NCBI RefSeq assembly: GCF_004614235.1
Contig: NZ_SPVH01000007.1
Span: forward strand, 1-64,000
Source of the DNA: Brevundimonas intermedia
GTDB taxonomy: Bacteria > Pseudomonadota > Alphaproteobacteria > Caulobacterales > Caulobacteraceae
Length of the DNA stretch: 64,000 nucleotides
Direction of reading: 5' to 3'
Position 1 is the first letter of the stretch, and the number at the start of each line of letters is the position of its first letter. This document shows, in pieces, positions 40,864 through 49,246 of this stretch. The notes beneath the pieces are model-generated. The model saw nothing but the letters and a program-made list of their open reading frames with translations. It was not told where the DNA came from and made no database searches. Made by a program: the position numbers and the translations under genes.

Positions 40864-43095
40864 TCAACGCCACGGAACGGGCGGCGTATAGCTGGCGACG
40901 AAGCTTTCCCAGGCCTCGCGGGTCTTGAAGTCCAGCCCGCCGTCCCATGCCGACCCCATATAATAGGTGAAGGGCTGGCCCGGCGTGACGCGCAGCAGGA
41001 TCAGATAGTTGTCGGCGTCCTGCGTAAAGCCCTCGACCATGGCCGGATCGACCAGGATGGCGATGCCGATACTGCCGTGCTCGGGGTTTTCCGGTTCCCA
41101 GAAGGTCAGTCGGCCGTTGGCGGCGTCGCGGGTGACGAAGCCCGAGCCGTTGTCATTGGTGCGCCGGGTGATGCCGACGCCGACGATCAGGGGCTCGGTG
41201 CTGTCCGAGTTCAGCGTCGAGGTCATGCGAGTGAAGTTCGACCCCATCGGCAGGGAGAAGTCGCGCGTCTCCCACACCCGGCGGTTCACGTCGACCGGCC
41301 AGGGAGCATAGTCGACGCTGAAGCGCGCCTCGTCTTCGCCGGTCTCTTCAATGCGATAGGTCTTGAAGTTGCGGCTGGTCCACAGCTTGTTGTCCTGCCA
41401 GACGCCCAGGCCCCCGGCGCCGCGACCGCGCCCGACGTCGTAGTAGTCCAGACCCTCGCCGCGGTCGGTGTGATAGTTGGGGAACTTCAGCTGGCGGTCC
41501 ATGAAGGGATAGCGGACACGCTTGGCCCAGACGTCGATGCCCGATCCCGACGGCGGCTCGCGGCCTTCCAGGGCCGGACCATAGATGCGGTGGGCGACGC
41601 GGTCGTTTTCCCACAACAGGTCATCGAGCCGATCCGGCGCGAAGCGGGCGACGGCGCGCGGGCGCTGTTCCTCGGCCGTCGGCGGCGTCAGGCGCTCGAT
41701 GGTCGAGGGCCGGGCCAGTCCGGCGGGATCGTAGGACAGGGCGGCGGTTGCGCGCATTTCCTCGGCGCGGCGACGCAGTTCCTCCTCGCCGACGACGGTG
41801 ACGGGGGCGGGGGGCATGGGCGTCGTTGCGGCGATGACCTCGGGCGTGTCACGCTCGGGCTCGGCCTGGGGCAGGGACTGGACCGGGCCGTTCAGGTCCG
41901 CGATCTCAAGCCCCGCCAGGACATAGGCGCCGGTGGCGTAAAGGCCGGTCTCTTCCGGCCGGGTATGCACCGGCATGTCGCCGGTCTTCTGCGCTGCGCC
42001 GATCAGGCCGCTGGGCAGGACATGACGGTTCAGCGCCGCCCAGCCCTTGGTCACCGCCGGCAGATAGGTCTCGCGATCCAGCAGGCCGTGGTTGATGCCC
42101 CAGGCCAGGCCATAGACATAGAAGCCCGACCCGGACGTCTCGGCCTCGGGATAGACCTCGGGCGCCAACAGGCTGGCGCGCCACAGGCCGTCGTCCTGCT
42201 GCAGTTCCAGGATGCGGCTCGACAGTTGCTGGAACAGATCGACGTAATAGGCCCGGTTCGGATGATCGGCCGGCAGGCTCTCCAGCCAGCGCGCCAGACC
42301 CGCCATGGTCCAGGCGTTTGCCCGCGACCAGTAGATGGGCGCGCCGTTCGCCTCGGTGCGATCCTTGAATCGTTCGTCGCGCAGGAACAGCCGCTGCTCG
42401 GGAACCCACAGATGCTCGGCCGTGCGTCGCCATTCCCGGTCCGCTGCCGTCAGATATTTGGGATCGCCGGTCAGGGCCGACATCCGCGCCAGCACCGGTG
42501 GCACCATGAACAGGGCGTCCGCCCACCACCAGACCAGGGCCGGGGTCTCGACCGAGCGGTTCAGGTGCGGGACCTGCCAGTCCAGCCGCTGGCGCAGCGG
42601 CATCAGCACGCCTTCCTGGCGGCGCCGGGCGTAGAGTTCTTCGTACAGGTCGCCGATGGCGATATCGTCGGCGTTCAGCATGGTCGGCCCCGACCGGGCG
42701 CCGCGCACGCTATAATTATAGTGTTCGGCCACGGCGGTCAGGAACCGCAGGGTCTCGGGATCTTCCGACACTCGCGCCAGCCGCGCCGCCCCGACATAGA
42801 AGGTCGCGGCGACCCAGTTGGACGACATCTGCGTCAGGTTGCTGCCGGTGGACAGGGCCAACGGCTCGCGCGCCATGGCGGCGATCTGGGACGCCGTTAC
42901 ATATTCGGCGGCCGCCAGGGCTTCGGCGCGCGACGGCAGGACGTTGGGATCGAAATCAAGCGCCGGCCTCGCCGTGGGCTCCAGCCAGGCCGCTTCGACG
43001 CCGGGGGGCAGGGCGGTCTGCGCCGCCGTCGGGCCGGCCAGCAGGGTTGTCGCCATCAAAACGGCCGTCAGGCCGACAAACGAACGGTACGCCAT
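40864..43095 (-). CDS. GH105 unsaturated rhamnogalacturonyl hydrolase fused to DUF4861
   Basis: This 743-residue exported protein has a signal peptide that ends ...AGPTAAQ. Residues about 30-375 form the (alpha/alpha)6 barrel of GH105, with WWWADALFMVPP and IYWSRANAWTMAGLARW around the expected catalytic aspartates. A linker of about 40 residues follows. Residues about 440-743 match DUF4861 (SGIDVWAKRVRYPFMDRQL, VRYPF, then TPGQPFTYYMGSAWDGG). GH105 removes unsaturated galacturonate from pectin fragments left by lyases. DUF4861 has no known activity to me. ATG at 43095 follows GGAGG. The gene is divergent from uxaC. Confidence 0.88.
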   Translation of the reverse strand: MAYRSFVGLTAVLMATTLLAGPTAAQTALPPGVEAAWLEPTARPALDFDPNVLPSRAEALAAAEYVTASQIAAMAREPLALSTGSNLTQMSSNWVAATFYVGAARLARVSEDPETLRFLTAVAEHYNYSVRGARSGPTMLNADDIAIGDLYEELYARRRQEGVLMPLRQRLDWQVPHLNRSVETPALVWWWADALFMVPPVLARMSALTGDPKYLTAADREWRRTAEHLWVPEQRLFLRDERFKDRTEANGAPIYWSRANAWTMAGLARWLESLPADHPNRAYYVDLFQQLSSRILELQQDDGLWRASLLAPEVYPEAETSGSGFYVYGLAWGINHGLLDRETYLPAVTKGWAALNRHVLPSGLIGAAQKTGDMPVHTRPEETGLYATGAYVLAGLEIADLNGPVQSLPQAEPERDTPEVIAATTPMPPAPVTVVGEEELRRRAEEMRATAALSYDPAGLARPSTIERLTPPTAEEQRPRAVARFAPDRLDDLLWENDRVAHRIYGPALEGREPPSGSGIDVWAKRVRYPFMDRQLKFPNYHTDRGEGLDYYDVGRGRGAGGLGVWQDNKLWTSRNFKTYRIEETGEDEARFSVDYAPWPVDVNRRVWETRDFSLPMGSNFTRMTSTLNSDSTEPLIVGVGITRRTNDNGSGFVTRDAANGRLTFWEPENPEHGSIGIAILVDPAMVEGFTQDADNYLILLRVTPGQPFTYYMGSAWDGGLDFKTREAWESFVASYTPPVPWR

Positions 43096-43272
43096 ACATC
43101 CTCCGAAGCGCCGACAGGCGACGCCTTCCATTATTTGCTTTCTCGTACCATAAGATGGACGTCGCTTCTCGCCAAGGTAACCGGTGTCTTTTCTGATGCG
43201 ACATTGTATCTGGTGAGATCAGACTCGCGAGGCGATCCAACGCCTCCGTATTGAGGAACAGTGAAGGACGTC
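43096..43272. promoter_or_regulatory. Divergent promoter region, GH105 and uxaC
   Basis: The 177 bp between the two divergent genes are AT-richer than the surroundings. They contain TCGTACCATAA (43143-43153), whose reverse TTATGGTACGA resembles the TTGGTAT half of hexuronate GntR-type operators. GGTAACCGGTGTC (43176-43188) shares ACCGGTGTC with the site before the receptor gene (52032-52045). Shared control of the galacturonate genes is inferred. Confidence 0.45.
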
Positions 43273-44688
43273 ATGGCTCATCCGCTCAAGCTCAATCCCG
43301 ACCGGCTGTTTCCGGCCGACGCCGATACCCGCACGGTCGCGCGTCGCCTCTATGCCCAGATCAAGAGCCTGCCGATCATCAGCCCGCACGGCCACACGGA
43401 CCCCAGTTGGTTTGCCTTGAACGAACCCTTCGCCAATCCCGCCGAACTGCTGATCACGCCCGACCACTATGTCTTCCGCATGCTGCACTCGCAGGGGATG
43501 GCGATGGAGGATCTGGGGGTTCCCCGCGCCGACGGCGGCCCGGTCGAGACTGATCCGCGTGTGATCTGGCGTCGGTTCGCCGAAAACTATCACCTGTTCC
43601 GCGGCACGCCGTCGCGGATGTGGCACGACTGGGTCTATGCCGAGGCCTTCGGCATCGACGTGCAGCTGTCGGTCGAGACGGCGGACCACTACTACGACAT
43701 CATCGACGCCGCGCTGAAGACCGACGCCTTCAGGCCCCGCGCCCTGTTCGACCGCTACAATATCGAGGTCCTGACCACGACCGAGAGTCCGCTCGATACG
43801 CTGGAACATCACAAGGCCATCGCCGCCTCGGGCTGGAAGGGACGGGTGCTGACCGCCTATCGCCCCGACCCGGTGCTGGATCCCGACTATGAGGGCTTCC
43901 GCGACAATCTGAAGGTTCTGGCCGAACAGACCGGCCGCGATACGCTGTCGTGGGACGGCTATCTGCAGGCCCTGCGCGATCGCCGTGCCTTCTTCATCGC
44001 GATGGGCGCCACCTCGACCGACCACGGCCACCCGACCGCCTTCACCGCCGACCTGTCCAAGGGCGAGGCCGAGGCCCTGTTCAAGCGGGTCTCGACGGCC
44101 CCGGCCAGCGCCGCCGACGCCGAGCTGTTCCGGGGGCAGATGCTGACGGAGATGGCCGCCATGTCGGTCGAGGACGGGCTGGTGATGCAGCTTCACCCCG
44201 GCAGTTTCCGCAACCACTCGGCCACGGTGTTCAACCGCTTTGGCCGCGACAAGGGCTGCGATATTCCGACCCAGACGGACTACGTCCGGGCGCTGAAGCC
44301 GCTGCTGGACCGCTTCGGGTCGGACACCCGCCTGACCCTGATCCTCTTCACCCTGGATGAGACCAGCTACAGCCGCGAACTGGCGCCCCTGGCCGGCCAC
44401 TATCCGGCGCTGAAGCTGGGCCCCAGCTGGTGGTTCCACGACAGTCCCGAGGGCATGCGTCGCTTCCGCGAGCAGGTCACCGAGACGGCCGGCTTCTACA
44501 ACACCGTCGGCTTCAACGACGACACCCGCGCCTTCCTGTCGATCCCGGCCCGCCACGACGTGGCGCGGCGCATGGATTGCGGCTTCCTGGCCAAGCTGGT
44601 GGTCGAACACCGGATGGAGGAGGACGAGGCCCACGAACTGGCCCACGCCCTGACCTATGGTCTGGTCAAGGCGGCATACAAGCTGTGA
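43273..44688 (+). CDS. uxaC: Uronate isomerase
   Basis: This 471-residue amidohydrolase-type enzyme isomerises D-galacturonate to D-tagaturonate (or glucuronate to fructuronate). The metal-binding HGH lies in IISPHGHTDPSWF near residue 40. Other family stretches are LFRGTPSRMWHDW, MQLHPGSFRNHS and GFNDDTRAFLSIPARHDVAR. ATG at 43273 has AAGGA in place; a GTG at 43261 is also possible. It opens the plus-strand galacturonate operon and overlaps the next gene as GTGA. Confidence 0.93.
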   Translation: MAHPLKLNPDRLFPADADTRTVARRLYAQIKSLPIISPHGHTDPSWFALNEPFANPAELLITPDHYVFRMLHSQGMAMEDLGVPRADGGPVETDPRVIWRRFAENYHLFRGTPSRMWHDWVYAEAFGIDVQLSVETADHYYDIIDAALKTDAFRPRALFDRYNIEVLTTTESPLDTLEHHKAIAASGWKGRVLTAYRPDPVLDPDYEGFRDNLKVLAEQTGRDTLSWDGYLQALRDRRAFFIAMGATSTDHGHPTAFTADLSKGEAEALFKRVSTAPASAADAELFRGQMLTEMAAMSVEDGLVMQLHPGSFRNHSATVFNRFGRDKGCDIPTQTDYVRALKPLLDRFGSDTRLTLILFTLDETSYSRELAPLAGHYPALKLGPSWWFHDSPEGMRRFREQVTETAGFYNTVGFNDDTRAFLSIPARHDVARRMDCGFLAKLVVEHRMEEDEAHELAHALTYGLVKAAYKL

Positions 44689-46154
44689 CGCGCCTGAACC
44701 CAGCGGCTCTTTCAAGCCTGCCCGCCGATGTCGCCGTTCCCGGTTACGACCGCGCCCAGGTGAAAATCGGCGTGGTCCATCTGGGGATCGGCGCCTTCCA
44801 TCGCGCCCACCAGGCGGTCGTGTTCGACGATGCGCTGGCGAGCGGCGACCTGCGGTGGGGCGTGCTGGGGGCTTCGCTGCGATCGCCCGGCGTGCGGGAC
44901 CAGCTGAACCCGCAGGACGGGCTCTACACCCTGGTCGTACGTGACGGATCGGACGAGCATCTGCGGATCATCGGCGCCGGTCGCGGCGTGATGGTCGGGC
45001 CGGAAGACCCCGCCGCCCTGGTCGCGGCCATGGCCGACGCGGATGTCCACATCGTGACTCTGACGGTAACGGAGAAGGGCTATCGCCTCGACCCGGCGAC
45101 GGGCGACCTGCTGCTGGACGACGCGGATGTCGCCGCCGACCTGGCCGACATCGCCGCGCCCCGAACCGCGCCCGGCTTCATCGTTGCGGCGCTGCGGGCG
45201 AGGAAGGCGGCAGGCCTTCAGCCCTTCACCGTCATCAGTTGCGACAACCTTCCCCACAACGGCAAGCGCATCCGCGCCGGGGTGCTGGCGATGGCCCGCC
45301 GTATCGACCCGTCTCTGGCCGACTGGATCGAGGCCGAGGGCGCCTTCCCCCAGACGATGATCGACCGGATCGTCCCCGCGACCATCCCCGACGACATCGC
45401 TCGCCTGACCGCCCGTCTAGGCGTCGAGGACCAGGGCATGGTCAAGGCCGAACCCTTCACCCAGTGGGTGATCGAGGATCGGTTCGCAGGCGAACGGCCG
45501 GACTTCGCATCGCTGGGTGTCCAACTGACCGACGCGGTCGAACCGTGGGAGGACGCCAAGCTGCGCCTGCTGAACGGCGCTCACTCGGCCATCGCCTATC
45601 TCGGCGCCCTGTCGGGTCATGAGCATGTTCATGAGGCCGTCGCCGTTCCTGCTTTCCGCGCCTATGTCGAGGCCCTGTGGGACGAGGCGCAGCCCACGCT
45701 GGACCCGCCGCCGGGCTTGGACACCCCTCCCTATCGTGACGCGCTGATGTCACGGTTCTCGAACGCGGCCCTGATGCACCGCACCCGCCAGATCGCCATG
45801 GACGGGTCGCAGAAACTGCCCCAGCGGCTGCTGGCCGGGGCCGCCGAACGTCTGGCGGCCGGGCAGGGTATCGACGCCATGGCCCTGGGCGTTGCCGCCT
45901 GGATGAAATGGCAGTCGGGCTTGACCGAAAGCGGCGAGGCCTTCGTCGTCGATGACCCGCTGGCGGCGAAGACCGCCGAACTGCTGGCCGACGCCGACAA
46001 CGACCAGGCCCGAGTTTCGGCCCTGCTGAGTTTGTCCGCCGTCTTCCCGCCAGCGCTCGCCGCCGACGACCGGTTCGCGGTCGCGGTCACGAGCGCCTAT
46101 CTGTCGCTCAGCCGGAACGGCGCGGTCGAGGCCGCGCGTCTGGCAGCGGAGTAG
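44685..46154 (+). CDS. uxuB: Mannitol dehydrogenase-family uronate reductase (fructuronate/tagaturonate)
   Basis: This 489-residue NADH-dependent enzyme has the family motif VVHLGIGAFHRAHQ at the N terminus. ISCDNLPHNGKRIRAGVL follows, with the catalytic KLRLLNGAHSAIAYLGAL in the middle. By sequence it looks like UxuB (fructuronate reductase). Next to uxaA and without uxuA, it should work on tagaturonate to give altronate. The symbol is therefore provisional. GTG start overlaps the uxaC stop. Confidence 0.85.
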   Translation: MTRLNPAALSSLPADVAVPGYDRAQVKIGVVHLGIGAFHRAHQAVVFDDALASGDLRWGVLGASLRSPGVRDQLNPQDGLYTLVVRDGSDEHLRIIGAGRGVMVGPEDPAALVAAMADADVHIVTLTVTEKGYRLDPATGDLLLDDADVAADLADIAAPRTAPGFIVAALRARKAAGLQPFTVISCDNLPHNGKRIRAGVLAMARRIDPSLADWIEAEGAFPQTMIDRIVPATIPDDIARLTARLGVEDQGMVKAEPFTQWVIEDRFAGERPDFASLGVQLTDAVEPWEDAKLRLLNGAHSAIAYLGALSGHEHVHEAVAVPAFRAYVEALWDEAQPTLDPPPGLDTPPYRDALMSRFSNAALMHRTRQIAMDGSQKLPQRLLAGAAERLAAGQGIDAMALGVAAWMKWQSGLTESGEAFVVDDPLAAKTAELLADADNDQARVSALLSLSAVFPPALAADDRFAVAVTSAYLSLSRNGAVEAARLAAE

Positions 46155-46157
46155 ACC

Positions 46158-47657
46158 ATGTCTCGCGTTCTGATTCTGAACCCCGCCGACGACGTCGCCA
46201 TCGCCCTGGATGACATCGCCGTCGGCGATACGCCCGGCGGACTGGACGCTCCATCGCGCGCCGACATCGCCACCGGGCACAAGATCGCCCGCCATGCGGT
46301 GGAGGAGGGCGGTCTGGTCCGCCGCTACGGCCAGGTCATTGGACGCGCCAAGGCGGCCATCGCCGCCGGGGATCACGTCCACGTCCATAACCTGGCCATG
46401 GCCGAGGACGGGCGCGAGGCCGAGGTTGGCGCCGATCTGCGTCCGCCCGCGCCGCTGTCGGGCGCGACGTTCAACGGCATCGTCCGCCCGGACGGTCGGA
46501 TCGGCACGCGGAACTACATCGGCGTCCTGACCAGCGTGAACTGTTCGGCGACCGTGGCGCGCCGCATCGCCGACGCCTTCCCGGACTCCAGCCTGCCCAA
46601 GGGCGTGGACGGCGTCGTCGCCTTTACACACCAGGGCGGCTGCGGCGGCTCGTCGCTTAGCAGCGACGTGACCCTGCTGCAGCGGACATTGGCGGGTTAC
46701 GCCAAGCATCCGAACTTTCATTCCATCCTGATCGTCGGCCTGGGCTGTGAAGCCAACCAAATCCCGGCCTGGCTCGCCAACGAAGGCCTTCAATCCGGCC
46801 CGCATCTGCGCGCCCTGACCATCCAGGAGGCCGGCGGCACCGCTCGCGCAATCGAGGCCGGGATCGAGGTCGTCCGCGATCTTGTGGCCGAGGCGGCCAA
46901 GGTCGAACGCCAGCCTGTTTCTGCATCCCACCTGACGGTCGGCCTGCAATGCGGCGGTTCGGACGGCTGGTCCGGCGTCACCGCCAATCCCGCTCTGGGT
47001 GCGGCGGTGGATCTGCTGGTCGCCCACGGTGGTTCGGCCATGCTGTCGGAAACGCCCGAGATCTGGGGCGCCGAACACCTGCTGCTGCGTCGTGCGGCGT
47101 CGCAGGACGTGGCGGACAAGCTGAACGCGCGTCTGGAGTGGTGGCGCGACTATGCCGACCGCCATCAGATGGAGCTGAACAACAATCCGTCGCCGGGAAA
47201 TCTGAAGGGCGGCCTGACCACCATCCTGGAAAAGTCGCTGGGCGCGGTGGCCAAGTCCGGTTCCACCCCGTTGAACGACGTGATCGGCTACGCCGAACCG
47301 CTGGAAGCCAAGGGGCTCAGCTTCATGGACAGCCCCGGCTACGATCCGTGCTCGGCCACGGGCCAGATCGCCTCGGGCGCCAATCTGATCGTCTTCACCA
47401 CGGGCCGGGGGTCGGTCTTCGGCGCCAAGCCTGCGCCGTCGATCAAGGTCGCCTCCAACGCCAAACTGGCCAACTGGATGGACGAGGACATGGACATTGA
47501 CGCCTCGCCCGTCCTGACCGGGACCAGCCTGGCCGAGGTTGGGGTCGTCATCTTCCAGAAGATGCTCGACGTCGCCTCGGGCGAGCCGTCCAAGTCCGAA
47601 GCCCTCGGCGTCGGCGACAACGAGTTCGTGCCCTGGCAGGTGGGGGCCTATCTCTGA
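46158..47657 (+). CDS. uxaA: Altronate dehydratase
   Basis: This 499-residue protein has an N-terminal SAF domain (residues 1-95, with HKIARHAVEEGGLVRRYGQ). The large catalytic domain begins RPDGRIGTRNYIGVLTSVNC and contains FTHQGGCGG, GLGCEANQIP and MDSPGYDPCSATGQIASGAN; conserved cysteines suit iron binding. It dehydrates D-altronate to 2-keto-3-deoxygluconate. The KDG kinase and aldolase are outside the window. Confidence 0.94.
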   Translation: MSRVLILNPADDVAIALDDIAVGDTPGGLDAPSRADIATGHKIARHAVEEGGLVRRYGQVIGRAKAAIAAGDHVHVHNLAMAEDGREAEVGADLRPPAPLSGATFNGIVRPDGRIGTRNYIGVLTSVNCSATVARRIADAFPDSSLPKGVDGVVAFTHQGGCGGSSLSSDVTLLQRTLAGYAKHPNFHSILIVGLGCEANQIPAWLANEGLQSGPHLRALTIQEAGGTARAIEAGIEVVRDLVAEAAKVERQPVSASHLTVGLQCGGSDGWSGVTANPALGAAVDLLVAHGGSAMLSETPEIWGAEHLLLRRAASQDVADKLNARLEWWRDYADRHQMELNNNPSPGNLKGGLTTILEKSLGAVAKSGSTPLNDVIGYAEPLEAKGLSFMDSPGYDPCSATGQIASGANLIVFTTGRGSVFGAKPAPSIKVASNAKLANWMDEDMDIDASPVLTGTSLAEVGVVIFQKMLDVASGEPSKSEALGVGDNEFVPWQVGAYL

Positions 47658-47679
47658 CGGCTGCGACACGCGGGCGCTT

Positions 47680-47732
47680 GCGTCTCACGGCTTGTCCATT
47701 ATCGTGGGACGAATAAGCATAATGTGAGACGC
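47680..47732. promoter_or_regulatory. Nested inverted repeats before the GH28 gene
   Basis: GCGTCTCAC (47680-47688) and GTGAGACGC (47724-47732) are exact complements 35 nt apart. Inside them CATTAT (47697-47702) and ATAATG (47719-47724) form a second pair. The region is AT-richer and may be a promoter with operators for GH28, or a structured leader. It lacks the T-run of a terminator. Confidence 0.5.
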
Positions 47733-47758
47733 CGCGCAGACGGCGAAGGAAAACGCCC

Positions 47759-49147
47759 ATGCATCGTCGCTCCCTGCTGCAACTCGGCCTGACCGGCGCG
47801 CTCGCTTCAGCCGCGCCTGCCTTCGCTCAATCGGTCGGTCGCACCTTCGACGCCGCCGACTATGGCGCGGTCGGCGATGGCGTGACGATCAACACCCGCC
47901 CGGTCCAGGCCGCCATCGACGCGGCAGCGGGGCAGGGCGGGGGCGTGGTGGTGCTGAAGCCCGGCCTGTATCTGTCCGGCTCCCTGTTCGTGAAATCGGG
48001 CGTGACCCTGTCGATCGGCCGAGGCGCGACCCTGCGCGGGGTTCAGAACTTAGACGCCTATCCGATTGTCCGCACCCGCGTCGCCGGGGTGGAGATGGAC
48101 TGGCCCGCCGGCCTGCTGAACATCTATCAGCAGCAGAACGCCAGGATCACCGGCGAGGGCCTGGTCGATGGCGACGGCAAGGTCTTCTGGGACAGCTATT
48201 GGGCCATGCGTCGCGACTATGACCCGCGCGACCTGCGCTGGGCCGCCGATTACGACTGCCGTCGCCCGCGATTGATCCACGTCTATGATTCCCAACAGGT
48301 CGAGGTCTCAGGCCTGAACCTGGCGCGGTCGGGTTTCTGGACGGTCCACATTTGCTATTCGCACGACGTTAAGGTCGCCGATCTGATCATCCGCAACAAC
48401 CTGGGCGGCCGAGGCCCCTCGACTGACGGGATCGACATCGACTCGTCGGAACGGGTGCTGGTCGAGCGGTGCGACCTGTCGGTCAACGACGACGCCATCT
48501 GCATCAAGGCCGGCCGCGACTGGGATGGGCTGCGTGTCGCCCGCCCGTGCCGCCAGGTGAAGATCCGCGACTGTATCGTCCGCGACGCCCTGGCGGGCAT
48601 GACGTTCGGGTCGGAAACCTCGGGCGGCTTCGACGACATCGAGGTGTCGGGCCTGCGGATCGAATATCCGGTGCCGCTGGGCATCTTCTTCAAGTCGGGT
48701 CACACGCGTGGCGGCGTCATTTCCAACATCCATCTGCGCGACATCCATCTGCAGGACGTGCGAACGCTGATGCAGGTCAATCTGAACTGGTATCCGAACT
48801 ACAGCTACGCCCAGATCCCGGCGGGTATCACCGACATCCCCGACTATTGGCGCGCCCTGGCCACGCCGGTCCCGCGCGAGCAGGGCATCCCCCGCATCCA
48901 CGATGTCCGCCTGTCGAACATCAAGGCCGTCGGCGGCAAGGTCGGCTTTGCCGCCGCCGCCTATCCCGAGGCGCCGCTGAAGGATTTCACCTTCGAACGG
49001 CTGGACTGGGACGTGCAGGACGCGGGCGCCATCGCCAACGCCGAGAACTGGCGCTTCCGCGACTGCAAGATCGACACCCTGGACGGCAAGGGCCCCAAGG
49101 TGACCGACTCGACGGGCGTCACCGGCCTGCGCCCACGGGGCGCCTGA
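47759..49147 (+). CDS. GH28 polygalacturonase/rhamnogalacturonase-type hydrolase
   Basis: This 462-residue beta-helix protein has a Tat-like signal (HRRSLLQLG, cleavage near AFAQS). The N-terminal RTFDAADYGAVGDGVTINTR is typical of GH28. Catalytic acids are in PSTDGIDIDSS and NDDAICIKAG. The usual GHG loop is replaced by TFGSETSGGFDD, seen in exo-acting and rhamnogalacturonan-active members. It would cut pectin oligomers in the periplasm. A terminator follows. Confidence 0.88.
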   Translation: MHRRSLLQLGLTGALASAAPAFAQSVGRTFDAADYGAVGDGVTINTRPVQAAIDAAAGQGGGVVVLKPGLYLSGSLFVKSGVTLSIGRGATLRGVQNLDAYPIVRTRVAGVEMDWPAGLLNIYQQQNARITGEGLVDGDGKVFWDSYWAMRRDYDPRDLRWAADYDCRRPRLIHVYDSQQVEVSGLNLARSGFWTVHICYSHDVKVADLIIRNNLGGRGPSTDGIDIDSSERVLVERCDLSVNDDAICIKAGRDWDGLRVARPCRQVKIRDCIVRDALAGMTFGSETSGGFDDIEVSGLRIEYPVPLGIFFKSGHTRGGVISNIHLRDIHLQDVRTLMQVNLNWYPNYSYAQIPAGITDIPDYWRALATPVPREQGIPRIHDVRLSNIKAVGGKVGFAAAAYPEAPLKDFTFERLDWDVQDAGAIANAENWRFRDCKIDTLDGKGPKVTDSTGVTGLRPRGA

Positions 49148-49182
49148 CACCTGCCCCCAAACCTTCAGCACCGAACAAAAAG

Positions 49183-49212
49183 AAGGCCCGGAGCGGTTCG
49201 CTCCGGGCCTTT
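49183..49212. terminator. Bidirectional terminator between GH28 and the receptor
   Basis: A 12-bp perfect stem (49183-49194 with 49200-49211, loop GGTTC) has an A-run on its left and T residues on its right, so it can stop transcription from both sides. Confidence 0.85.
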
Positions 49213-49246
49213 AGTCTATCGCGCTAGAAGCGTCAGGGAGGGAAGA

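Noticed and set aside
40786-43254. 822-codon open frame on the plus strand opposite the GH105-DUF4861 gene
   Set aside because: It has no recognisable domain and an odd His/Gly/Gln-rich composition that mirrors GC-rich codons on the other strand, while the minus strand has a signal peptide and family motifs.
47680-47732. Rho-independent terminator after uxaA
   Set aside because: The arms are 35 nt apart and no T-run follows, so an operator or promoter structure fits better.
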